Both the position numbers and the translations under genes were made by a program. A stretch of DNA of 20,802 bases from Candidatus Methanovirga basalitermitum (GTDB lineage: Archaea > Methanobacteriota > Methanobacteria > Methanobacteriales > Methanobacteriaceae): NCBI GenBank assembly GCA_031284445.1, contig JAISZW010000082.1, positions 1 to 20,802 of the forward strand, written 5' to 3'. How positions within the stretch are numbered: position 1 is the stretch's first letter; every line of letters begins with the position of its first letter. The notes beneath the pieces are model-generated. The model was not told the origin of the DNA and made no database searches. It saw nothing but the letters and a program-made list of their open reading frames with translations. Below are positions 6,867 through 13,684 of this stretch, piece after piece.

Positions 6867-7592
6867 ATACATATTTATACTGTTGAGTTTCTTAAAACAG
6901 GTGAAAGAGCAATGCTGTTCGATTAAAAAAATTATTTTTTTAAACTTGGATTGAAATTAAAAATAGAGCTTGGATAAATAAGACTCAAAATAGAAATTTT
7001 AAACAAAAATACCTAATCGAACAGTATTGGGTGAAAGAAGAAGACCTAAAACACATTTCAATTATCCAATTAAAGAATTAAAATATGTTCAAGTAATAAA
7101 AGAAAGAGTATGTCAAAATTAGCCAATATTTCAAAAAAGATAATTATATGGAAATCCAGATGGCATTAACAGTTCTCAAATCTCCATCATAACGAGCGAG
7201 AAAACTTAAACTTAAAAGACTGGGCAACAATTCTAAAATTAGTGAAAAACCATCATTTTATTCATATTTATGCATTGCTAGATGTACATGTTGGATAACT
7301 TTTATACCTCTTTAAAGACAGAAAAAATAATTGTTGCCACTTTCTTAAGACAAGAAAAACAATATCTTTCTCTAAAGAAGACGAATGGTTACAATATCAT
7401 CTAACTTTGCAGATGGTGACATGATCTCAGTAGACCTCATCCTTCTTAAAAAAACCAAATAAATAATAAATAATAAATATTCGAGAAACAACAGAAGAAA
7501 TTGCTGATAAAAAAGGAAATTATACAAGTTTAAAACTGAATAAAACTGAATTAAGAAAATTCAATAAAAAATATTTCCTTAAGTTGATGATA
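6867..7592 (+). pseudogene. Decayed plus-strand gene, interrupted by a miniature element
   Basis: Removing the 121-bp insertion and one copy of the duplication GGTGAAAGA restores an open frame that runs across the junction: HIYTVEFLKTGERRRPKTHF then NYPIKELKYVQVIKERV, ending in TAG at 7120. Further protein-like pieces follow in shifted frames (for example SQYFKKDNYMEIQMALTVL, RARKLKLKRLGNNSKISEK and EIADKKGNYTSLKLNKTELR) up to the right CAACTTAAG end. Many stops and frameshifts show a long-dead gene. The family is not recognised; a transposase is plausible from its setting. Confidence 0.5.
6909..7029 (-). mobile_element. Miniature inverted-repeat element, copy B (121 bp)
   Basis: The ends are inverted repeats (CAATGCTGTTCGATTA / TAATCGAACAGTATTG). 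The element is flanked by an exact 9-bp duplication GGTGAAAGA at 6900-6908 and 7030-7038. Its reverse complement aligns along its whole body with the element at 15445-15564, for example TAAAATTTCTATTT and TTTTTAATTTCAATC. There is no coding capacity. It must be moved by a transposase supplied elsewhere. The non-AT-rich target duplication and the restored reading frame make the insertion event convincing. Confidence 0.85.
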
Positions 7593-7598
7593 TTGATA

Positions 7599-7907
7599 CT
7601 AAGATGATTTTGTTTTTAAATATTCCCTTTTCAAGCGTTCCATTTCTTTTGCAATGAAGTTTTTTTTGATCTCATTTTTTTCTTTCCTGATAAAAATATT
7701 GAATCTTTCTTTATACCATAATTTTTCCCACTTGATTCGTTCTTCAGATGGATCATTAATTATAGATTCAATTTCTTCAATTTCATAGTAATCACAACCC
7801 ACAACATCTTGACACATTATAAAATTAGCTAATCCAATTTGTTTTTTAGTCGTTTTTCCACCACACTTGGGACAACTTACATCAAAGTTATATAAATCCT
7901 CTTCCAT
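7599..7907 (-). CDS. Small zinc-ribbon protein, unknown role
   Basis: This 102-residue protein has an N-terminal zinc ribbon (C12-X2-C15 and C32-X5-C38, SCPKCGGK...MCQDVVGCDYY). A charged helical tail rich in Lys, Glu and Arg follows (about 45-102, WEKLWYKERFNIFIRKEKNE). I do not recognise a named family; the ribbon resembles those of topoisomerase-I-type zinc domains. It lies 29 bases after dphB on the same strand and is probably the last gene of the gar1-tfb-dphB transcript. No clear Shine-Dalgarno precedes the ATG. The tail could bind nucleic acid, but that is inference. Confidence 0.75.
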   Translation of the reverse strand: MEEDLYNFDVSCPKCGGKTTKKQIGLANFIMCQDVVGCDYYEIEEIESIINDPSEERIKWEKLWYKERFNIFIRKEKNEIKKNFIAKEMERLKREYLKTKSS

Positions 7908-7936
7908 ACTAACACACTACTTGTTTAGTTGATATT

Positions 7937-8740
7937 TCATAAGCATTCATCTAAAATAGATTTATCTGCTTCTGCAATAGTTATCAAGTATTCTGCTTCA
8001 ACGATATGAAGCTTTGAAGGTATTGCAATGCAATGCAATGGATTTCCAAAATCAAAATTTATTAGCTCAGATATTTTCCCTGCTTTTAGTTTTAAATCTT
8101 TTGAACCAACCCGTGCGATTCCAATAGCTAAATTTTCTTCGGTAATGAGAAAATTTTCCTTCTCATTTATTAGTTCATCTCTAACTTTTAGAAGATATTT
8201 TAGTCCTTGGTTAACAGTCATGAATCTATTTTTATCAGCCTGAATATCTAAAAGAACAAGAGTATGAGCATTATTTTTTAAGTTATCTTCAATCGTTAAA
8301 TAGGGGGAATGTGGGAAGAAGTTATGATCTGGAAAAGGTATTGAAGTTATTTTCCCAAATTTATAAGGTTGAAGACCTGATATTCCACATCCAGCTGATA
8401 AAATCGAAGATCCATGAATTATTTCAATTTTAATTCCTTGTTTTTTTGTTTCAATTAAAAAATTAGTATGTGTTGTAGCTATTAAAGGATCACCACCAGT
8501 TAATAATGCAACATCATGTTCTATTGCTTTATTCAAGAGCACATCTTCTTCTTCAACTTCCATGCGATTTAAAATACCAATGTTTTTACCAGTTAATTTC
8601 TCAATTAGTTTAATATTAGTTCCAAATAGTTTTGAAGTGAAAAATTCAGCATAGATGAAATCAACATTTCTTAAGACTTTTATTCCTTTTAAAGAAATAT
8701 CTTCATGATCTGATAAACCTAATCCAACCAGATAAAGCAT
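7937..8740 (-). CDS. dphB: Diphthine synthase
   Basis: The 267-residue product is an SAM-dependent methyltransferase of the tetrapyrrole-methylase fold. It makes diphthine on the conserved His of elongation factor 2, an intermediate of diphthamide. It starts MLYLVGLGLSDHEDISLKGI, the family hallmark. It has the SAM-binding TGGDPLIATTH at 81-91 and HGSSILSAGCGISGLQPYKF at 109-128, and ends near full family length. It begins 6 bases after the tfb stop, so the two are tightly linked. The start at M1 matches the family although no Shine-Dalgarno is visible. Confidence 0.96.
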   Translation of the reverse strand: MLYLVGLGLSDHEDISLKGIKVLRNVDFIYAEFFTSKLFGTNIKLIEKLTGKNIGILNRMEVEEEDVLLNKAIEHDVALLTGGDPLIATTHTNFLIETKKQGIKIEIIHGSSILSAGCGISGLQPYKFGKITSIPFPDHNFFPHSPYLTIEDNLKNNAHTLVLLDIQADKNRFMTVNQGLKYLLKVRDELINEKENFLITEENLAIGIARVGSKDLKLKAGKISELINFDFGNPLHCIAIPSKLHIVEAEYLITIAEADKSILDECL

Positions 8741-8746
8741 ATAATT

Positions 8747-9661
8747 CTATAATGTTATTCCCATTTCAAGGTTTTCTGTAAGTTCCTTATATCTGTTTCT
8801 AATGGTTACCTCTGTAACACCAGCTATTTCAGCAACATCTCTTTGAGTCTTTCTTTCAGTAAGCAAAACTGATGCAAGATATAATGCCGCTGCAGCAACT
8901 CCATTAGGACCTCTACCCGAAGTTAAACCTTTTTTCGTGGCTTTTTTAATTATTTCAATAGCTATTGTTTGGGCTTCAGTTGAAAGTCCTAATTCACTTG
9001 CAAATCTTGGAACATAGTCAACAGGAGATGTTGGCACTAATTTAATATTTAATTCTCTTGATAAGAACCTATAAGTCCTTCCAACTTCTTTTTTAGTTAC
9101 TCTTGAAACCTCAGATATTTCATCCAAAGTTCTTGGAACACTACATCTTCTACATGCAATATACAATGATGCAGCAACAACACCTTCAATACTTCTACCA
9201 CGAATTAATTTCTTTTCAAGTGCACTTCTATAAGTAACAGAAGCAGATTCCCTAACACTTCTTGGAAGACCCAACTTTGAAGAAACTCTATCTAATTCAC
9301 TTAGAGCAAAGGCAAGATTTCTTTCAGCAGAATTTGAAATCCTTATTTTTCTCTGCCATTTTCTTAAACGATACCATTGAGCACGATTTCTTGCAGGAAT
9401 ATCTCTGCCATAAATATCTTTATTTTTCCAATCAATCATCGTACTTAAACCTTTATCGTGAATGGTATAAGTTACTGGAGCACCTACTCTTGTACGTTTA
9501 TCTCTTTGTTCATGATCGAATGCCCTCCACTCAGGTCCCATATCCACTAAGTTTTCATCTATAACAAGACCACATACAGAACAAAAAATTTCAGCACGTT
9601 CATAATCACCTATTAACTCATCAGATCCGCACTCAGGACATTTAATTTCCCTCTCAACCAT
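8747..9661 (-). CDS. tfb: Transcription initiation factor TFB
   Basis: This 304-residue TFIIB homologue bridges TBP-TATA and RNA polymerase. From the N terminus there is a zinc ribbon (C8, C11, C27, C30) and the B-finger/reader region with GPEWRAFDHEQRDKRTRVG (42-60). The first cyclin repeat spans about 110-195 (RGRSIEGVVAASLYIACR). The second spans about 205-297 (GRGPNGVAAAALYLASVLL) and carries the BRE-recognition helix-turn-helix TQRDVAEIAGVTEVTIRNRY. It follows gar1, as is common in archaea, and precedes dphB. The ATG at 9661 has only a weak AGTGA ahead. About 39 in-frame, stop-free, acidic codons extend upstream without any ATG, GTG or TTG, so the true N terminus is in doubt. Confidence 0.97.
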   Translation of the reverse strand: MVEREIKCPECGSDELIGDYERAEIFCSVCGLVIDENLVDMGPEWRAFDHEQRDKRTRVGAPVTYTIHDKGLSTMIDWKNKDIYGRDIPARNRAQWYRLRKWQRKIRISNSAERNLAFALSELDRVSSKLGLPRSVRESASVTYRSALEKKLIRGRSIEGVVAASLYIACRRCSVPRTLDEISEVSRVTKKEVGRTYRFLSRELNIKLVPTSPVDYVPRFASELGLSTEAQTIAIEIIKKATKKGLTSGRGPNGVAAAALYLASVLLTERKTQRDVAEIAGVTEVTIRNRYKELTENLEMGITL

Positions 9662-9778
9662 GAAGTATTCACTTTTTTTATTTGGATCATCATCTACAGA
9701 TTTTTCATTGTTTAAAGTATCATCATCACTAAGAATCCCGCTATCATGAAGAATCTCATTGTTTACTTTTTCTTTCGT
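9662..9778 (-). other. tfb: In-frame upstream extension of TFB, no standard start codon
   Basis: Between the gar1 stop and the annotated TFB ATG, the TFB frame stays open and reads NNEILHDSGILSDDDTLNNE then KSVDDDPNKKSEYF. It is acidic and looks like real protein. No ATG, GTG or TTG occurs in this frame before the in-frame TAA inside gar1. An ATG at 9759 sits one frame off (ATGAGATTC) and gives only a 15-codon peptide. A one-base deletion just after that ATG, a sequencing error or a non-standard start would each explain the picture. Confidence 0.6.
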
Positions 9779-10029
9779 AGCTTCTTCCTCCTTTTATCTT
9801 TAGAAGATTTTGAAATATATAATTCATCATTAACATTATATTTAAAATTTTTAACTTTAAGAACTATTGAAACATAAGGATTTCTTGTTGATCCAAAAAC
9901 ATTGTATATCTTTCCAATCTTATTCTTTTTTTTATTATAAACAGCCACTCCAATAGGGGGACTTTGAGAAGATCTCCCAATTAACTTTCCAGAATTAGCA
10001 AGATGAACGATATTTCCTATAAACTTCAT
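9763..10029 (-). CDS. gar1: Gar1, H/ACA ribonucleoprotein subunit
   Basis: The 88-residue protein is MKFIGNIVHLANSGKLIGRS followed by a beta-barrel core containing PPIGVAVYNKKKNKIGKIYN and VFGSTRNPYVSI. It ends in a very basic tail (KDKRRKKLRKKK). This is archaeal Gar1, which binds Cbf5 and speeds product release and turnover in guide-RNA-directed pseudouridylation. Nop10 of the same particle is encoded at 4217-4393. GAGG precedes the ATG (ATGAGGATTGAATG). It heads the gar1-tfb-dphB cluster. Confidence 0.94.
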   Translation of the reverse strand: MKFIGNIVHLANSGKLIGRSSQSPPIGVAVYNKKKNKIGKIYNVFGSTRNPYVSIVLKVKNFKYNVNDELYISKSSKDKRRKKLRKKK

Positions 10030-10316
10030 TCAATCCTCATTTAACATTTTTTAAAATTGAAGTATTAAAATATAATAGTAAATGCATTTTAAATCTAATA
10101 ATGTATTAGAAAATAATCGTTTTTAAGGTCTATTATATTTAATATTATAAAACTATAAAATTTTTTAAAAATAAAAGGTTTTTTATGTTACAACCAACAA
10201 GACATACTTATATATTAATAATATGTTGCTTTATAAAAGTGTGTTTTTTATCATATATATACTTTACGATAAATTCATATATGACTAACATTTCATGAAG
10301 TTATCTCTATCAATAT

Positions 10317-10415
10317 GAATCTGTAAAAAAGTGTGGAGTTACTTGGAAAAATTTTACTTTTATTTATAAATAAATTTGAAAATTTTAGAAAAACTCCACA
10401 AAAACTTACATCATC
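10317..10415. mobile_element. Miniature inverted-repeat element with IS-type ends (99 bp)
   Basis: The left end is CTGTAAAAAAGTGTGGAGTT from 10321 and the right end reads GATGTAAGTTTTTGTGGAGT on the other strand (to 10413). The flanks carry ATCAATAT at 10309-10316 and 10416-10423, an 8-bp target duplication candidate. The same ends bound the decayed insertion sequence at 12722-13629, so this looks like its non-autonomous derivative. It has no coding capacity. It lies about 125 bases upstream of the nreA start, between gar1 and nreA. Confidence 0.72.
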
Positions 10416-10461
10416 ATCAATATTAAAAAAATAAGATAAACTTTTATTTATAAATAAATTT
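10356..10461. repeat. 22-bp direct repeat around the miniature element and nreA leader
   Basis: ACTTTTATTTATAAATAAAT plus TT occurs at 10356-10377 (inside the miniature element) and again at 10440-10461 (just outside it). The similarity continues for several bases. The motif contains the palindrome TTTATTTATAAATAAA. It could mark a partial second copy of the element or a duplicated TATA-like region upstream of nreA. Confidence 0.75.
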
Positions 10462-10485
10462 TAAAATATTTACTTAAAAATTGAG

Positions 10486-10494
10486 TATATAAAA
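10486..10494 (+). promoter_or_regulatory. Likely TATA box of nreA
   Basis: TATATAAAA after GAG lies about 48-56 bases before the nreA ATG. This would give a start of transcription about 30 bases ahead of the gene. Several other AT-rich stretches nearby could compete, including the repeat at 10440-10461. Confidence 0.4.
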
Positions 10495-10541
10495 AAATAA
10501 GTTTACGAAACAATATAAAAAAAAGTTCCAATTGTATTAAC

Positions 10542-11720
10542 ATGATAAAATCTAAAAATGAATATTTAAAAAAACTTACCAGTAAAATTCAGATGAAGTC
10601 TATTAAAATAGGTAAAGATCTGGAAGGAAGCACCCCACCATCAGTATTTATTGGAAGATGGAACTATCCAAAAGTTTATGTAGGACCAATGATAGTCCCT
10701 GAATCTGGAGATACTGCAATTGTAGACTCTCCTGAGTCATGGATTAGTGAAAATAAAACACAGGAGGACATTATAAAATATCGTCTTAATCTTGTTCGTG
10801 GGAAACAATTATTAGCAATTAATGATTTAGATAATCCACTAATTGAAAAACTTCAAGACATTTCACTTGCATCTAAATCAATAGATAGTGAAGCTAAGTT
10901 TAGAAAAATCCCTCGTGGAAACATGCTTAGTGAAGATAATACTCCTCATGGTCCAAGTGCAGTTATAGAAAAGTTTGATATCAATGCTGTAAGATGGGAC
11001 AGACAACTAGAGAAAACTTACTATGATACAGATTTAAAATCAAGTGAAGCCTTAATGAATTTGCATGATAAGGATGTTCCTTTTTCTCGTTTTCAGAAGG
11101 CCTTTTCTGTTGGAGCTATTGGAACAGGTAAAAAAAGGAAGTTAGTACCTACACGATGGTCAATCACAGCATGTGATTCAACAATAGCTAACAACCTATT
11201 AAAAGAAGTTAGACATTACTCAATCTTGGATAATTACAGAGTCTACGAGTTTCAAAGCTTAAAAAATTATTATGCTATTATATTAATACCAATGGAATGG
11301 CAGTATGAATGGATGGAAGCATTTATTCAGATATTAGGAAAAGAAGAAATGATATTTTCAGATTATGAAACTAATAGGGATAAATCAGAGTATTCTTCTG
11401 TTGGTGGTTGTTATTATACATGTAAAATGTCTATTTTAGACTATTTAAATAAACAAAAAATACAGTCTGGTGCTATAGTCTTAAGAGAAGTATATGAAGG
11501 ATACATTCCACTTGGAGTCTTTAATGTCAGAGAAAATGTTAAATATGCAATGGAAGGAGAATACAGAGAATTTGAAACCTTAAAACAGTCCCTTGAATAT
11601 CTTAAATTCAAATTAAAAATTCCAATTTATAAATATGTGAAAAAAAGTAGTCTTTTAAAAGAACAATTAAAATCAAAGCAAACTACCTTAGACACTTACT
11701 TTAAAAAACCATCAAAATAA
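10542..11720 (+). CDS. nreA: Archaeal Nre family DNA repair protein
   Basis: This 392-residue protein belongs to the archaeal Nre family, implicated in DNA damage repair with PCNA. The conserved N-terminal block is GSTPPSVFIGRWNYPKVYVG (29-48) followed by PM and GDTAIVDSPESW. The C terminus ends in a consensus PIP box, QTTLDTYF (Q380, L383, Y386, F387), which docks on PCNA. The first 28 residues are basic, and I see none of the N-terminal Cys motifs described for some family members. This fits a metal-less subtype or an N terminus that starts differently. It converges on a membrane protein gene with only three bases between the stops. Confidence 0.88.
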   Translation: MIKSKNEYLKKLTSKIQMKSIKIGKDLEGSTPPSVFIGRWNYPKVYVGPMIVPESGDTAIVDSPESWISENKTQEDIIKYRLNLVRGKQLLAINDLDNPLIEKLQDISLASKSIDSEAKFRKIPRGNMLSEDNTPHGPSAVIEKFDINAVRWDRQLEKTYYDTDLKSSEALMNLHDKDVPFSRFQKAFSVGAIGTGKKRKLVPTRWSITACDSTIANNLLKEVRHYSILDNYRVYEFQSLKNYYAIILIPMEWQYEWMEAFIQILGKEEMIFSDYETNRDKSEYSSVGGCYYTCKMSILDYLNKQKIQSGAIVLREVYEGYIPLGVFNVRENVKYAMEGEYREFETLKQSLEYLKFKLKIPIYKYVKKSSLLKEQLKSKQTTLDTYFKKPSK

Positions 11721-11723
11721 AAG

Positions 11724-12200
11724 TTATTTACTATCTTCCTCTAATTTTTTCAATCTTCCATCTAATAAATCTAATTTTTCATTTGTGAATTTTTTATATT
11801 CATTGAATCTTTTCTCAATATTACCAATATCATCGTTAACAAGATCAAATCTCTCTTTTAAAGTATTGATATCTTCTTTTGTAGCTAATTCCCAGTCTTT
11901 AATTAATTCTTCACTTTTTTCATTTAAAAAAGCATCCAATCTATTGGAAAAAGCATCTGTATTAATATTTGGCATGTCAATATCTTTAATTTTAGTTTTT
12001 AGTTTTTCACCAACAGAAATATTTTCACTCCCTTCAGAGATGTTCACTCCTCCAGTATTAAAATTTCTTAAATTTGAAATACTATGTGGAACACTATTAG
12101 TTAACTTATTTACCGCTGTATTATCATTTAAATAATAGTAAATTAAAACACTAATTGCAATTATTAAAATTAAAAGAGCTATTAGTTCAAGAGCACTCAT
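11724..12200 (-). CDS. Membrane-anchored coiled-coil protein
   Basis: The 158-residue product begins MSALELIALLILIIAISVLI, a single N-terminal transmembrane helix (about 3-24) that could serve as anchor. A low-complexity linker (Asn/Ser/Gly) follows, then a long coiled coil (about 85-158, with NTLKERFDLVNDDIGNIEKR and LDLLDGRLKKLEED). No enzymatic motif is seen. The open frame extends to a GTG at 12209, but GGGTGATTTTAATG points to the ATG at 12200. The gene 36 bases upstream encodes a protein of the same design, so the pair probably form one transcript and may interact. No named family is recognised. Confidence 0.7.
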   Translation of the reverse strand: MSALELIALLILIIAISVLIYYYLNDNTAVNKLTNSVPHSISNLRNFNTGGVNISEGSENISVGEKLKTKIKDIDMPNINTDAFSNRLDAFLNEKSEELIKDWELATKEDINTLKERFDLVNDDIGNIEKRFNEYKKFTNEKLDLLDGRLKKLEEDSK

Positions 12201-12235
12201 TAAAATCACCCATTAATTCATTTTAATATAGAACA

Positions 12236-12652
12236 TTAAATTTTATGTTTAAGTAAATCCTTTTCCTTTTTTTCAATATTTTTAAGGATTTTTTCAAGCT
12301 TTTTCTGTTCAATTTGAGCTTCAAGTCGGGCTAATCTTTCATTAACTTCATTATGAAGGTAACCAACATCACCTATAATACTCGTAGTAGAATTTCTTAT
12401 ATCCAAAAGTTTATCTTCTTGTTCTTTAGGTAAAGCTATTCTATTCTCCATTAACCGCTTATTTTCTATATCTTTTTCCACCATATTAATTTTCTTTAAG
12501 TCAATTTCCTTTTCAATTAATTTAATCTCATTAGAAGATTTTCTAACATTTTTCCAATGACTAACGATGATTATTATTGCTACAACAGTTATGATAACTA
12601 TTACTAAAATAAAAATTTGTTCTGGTATTAATTCTCCTGCCATTTCATTCAC
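12236..12652 (-). CDS. Membrane-anchored coiled-coil protein (partner gene)
   Basis: The 138-residue product has one N-terminal hydrophobic helix (about 11-32, IFILVIVIITVVAIIIIVSH). A highly charged coiled coil runs to the end (EIKLIEKEIDLKKINMVEKD, later LEAQIEQKKLEKILKNIEKK). The build is like that of the following gene. GGAG lies 3 bases before the ATG at 12652 and 12 bases before an in-frame ATG at 12643, so the exact start is open. No family is recognised. A cell-envelope or division-associated scaffold is one possibility among several. Confidence 0.65.
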   Translation of the reverse strand: MNEMAGELIPEQIFILVIVIITVVAIIIIVSHWKNVRKSSNEIKLIEKEIDLKKINMVEKDIENKRLMENRIALPKEQEDKLLDIRNSTTSIIGDVGYLHNEVNERLARLEAQIEQKKLEKILKNIEKKEKDLLKHKI

Positions 12653-12724
12653 TCCAGTTTCATGTGATTAATTTATAATTATTGTTTATTATTAATAGTA
12701 TAAATAACTTTTCTATTATAGGAG

Positions 12725-13436
12725 CCTGTAAAAAATTGTGGAGTTTTTCTTTATATTGCTTCATTTCCCAAAGAGAGCTAAATATTCCAATAACCCCCTC
12801 AATTACTGAAAATCTTCGATTTTCATAATTACAAAAATTTAAGAAAATCATAGATTTTCTAAATTACAAAAATCTTCGATTTTTGGTAATTGATCAATTT
12901 ACGAATGATCCTATTTCCTTTCTTTTTAACTTTATTTGTGTCTATTTTAAGGAAATTTATAACTATTGATGAAATATAGTGAGATTTAGGAAATTACTCA
13001 CATCTTTAGCTATTTTCCTAAGTGAACCACCCCTATTTTTCTTTGATTCTTTAACTTTATCTTGAACAGTTTTAAAAAAGCTTTTATTCTCTTTTTTAAT
13101 GTTATCTAAACCATTCAAGTATTTTCTACCACAAGCTTTACATTTATACCTTCCTAAGATGATTTTGATTTCATCCATCATCCAACTTTGGATTTATCTC
13201 CCTAAATCCTTGTTTCCTATGATATAAGCTCCTATAATCAGGAAAAACAGGTTCCAACATCCTATACTGCCCATCATCAAGAATACTAATTTTATAATTA
13301 ATATTTTCATTTTTATCCAGCGATAGCATATTTTTCAGCCTTACTTTTAAAATCGATTTTTCCGTCAGTAATCGAAAAGTTTAAGTTGGATAGAACCAAT
13401 ATTACGGGCAAGGGTAGATTTGCTTATTATACTCAT
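12725..13436 (-). pseudogene. Transposase, multiply frameshifted and internally deleted
   Basis: Pieces in successive frames read as one decaying protein. MSIISKSTLARNIGSIQLKL comes first (ATG at 13436). Then come ITDGKIDFKSKAEKYAIAG and NYKISILDDGQYRMLEPVFP. After a frameshift near 13175 a zinc-ribbon and helix-turn-helix region follows, GRYKCKACGRKYLNGLDNI then RGGSLRKIAKDVSNFLNL, and it stops at 12963. A last piece, VIEGVIGIFSSLWEMKQYKE, lies next to the left end. The CxxC ribbon plus HTH is typical of transposase DNA-binding domains. No DDE catalytic region remains, and the family cannot be fixed from what is left. Confidence 0.7.
12808..12884. repeat. Cluster of three short palindromes (AAAATC-NNN-GATTTT)
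   Basis: Three near-identical hairpins occur at 12808-12824 (GAAAATCTTCGATTTTC), 12842-12860 (AGAAAATCATAGATTTTCT) and 12868-12884 (AAAAATCTTCGATTTTT). All have 7-8 bp arms around a 3-base loop, joined by related ATTACAAAAA-type spacers. They sit within the remains of the transposase gene. A related inverted repeat, TCGATTTTTGAAAAAAATCGA, lies at about 13581-13601 next to the right end of the IS. Confidence 0.8.
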
Positions 13437-13684
13437 GTTTAGCTATCTGTCACTCATTATATTTAAGTTTTACTATTTCACCCAATTTATTTTTTATTTT
13501 TATAGTCTGTATAATTGTATTTTTCAGATATATGTTTTGTATGGGATACTTTAGTAAAAATAAAAGGCTTAAGATGATTTTCGATTTTTGAAAAAAATCG
13601 AAAAAAACTCCACACTTTTTTACATCCTCATAAAATAATTGTTATATACTACCATGAATGTAAAAATCGCAAAAACACAAAACA

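Larger units (their letters stand above)
6052..7595. mobile_element. Candidate decayed insertion element delimited by CAACTTAAG ends
   Basis: The left end CAATGCTGTCAACTTAAG (6052-6069) and, on the other strand, the right end CAATATCATCAACTTAAGG (7577-7595) are inverted versions of one motif. They also match the ends of the miniature element at 15445-15564. The 1.5 kb between them contains gene fragments on both strands, a small ORF pair and a second miniature element, so the interior is not one clean transposase gene. No target duplication is visible outside the ends (TAGTGTAAC against ATACTAAGA). It could be a wrecked autonomous parent of the miniature elements or two unrelated solo ends. 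Confidence 0.4.
12722..13629 (-). mobile_element. Decayed insertion sequence (about 0.9 kb)
   Basis: The ends are inverted repeats. The left is GAGCCTGTAAAAAATTGTGG then AGTTTTTC (12722-12749); the right, on the other strand, is GAGGATGTAAAAAAGTGTGG then AGTTTTTTTC (13602-13629). The interior holds a broken transposase gene on the minus strand. I find no matching direct repeat outside the ends. The same ends delimit the miniature element at 10317-10415. Most of the catalytic part of the transposase is missing, so it cannot move on its own. Confidence 0.72.

Noticed and set aside
8023..8041. Tandem GCAAT pentamers as a slippage switch in dphB
   Set aside because: They simply encode the normal LHCIAIPS segment of diphthine synthase in an intact gene; three short units are too few to argue for phase variation.
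9262..9564. Plus-strand 100-codon ORF over tfb
   Set aside because: Shadow of the highly conserved TFB coding sequence.
11785..12135. Plus-strand 116-codon ORF antisense to the membrane protein gene
   Set aside because: The Ser/Leu/Phe-rich product is the expected antisense of a Lys/Glu-rich coiled coil. The minus-strand gene has a proper Shine-Dalgarno, membrane helix and heptads.
12660..12851. Stand-alone 63-codon minus-strand ORF
   Set aside because: It is the tail of the decayed transposase joined to the IS terminal repeat and to flanking DNA, not an independent gene.
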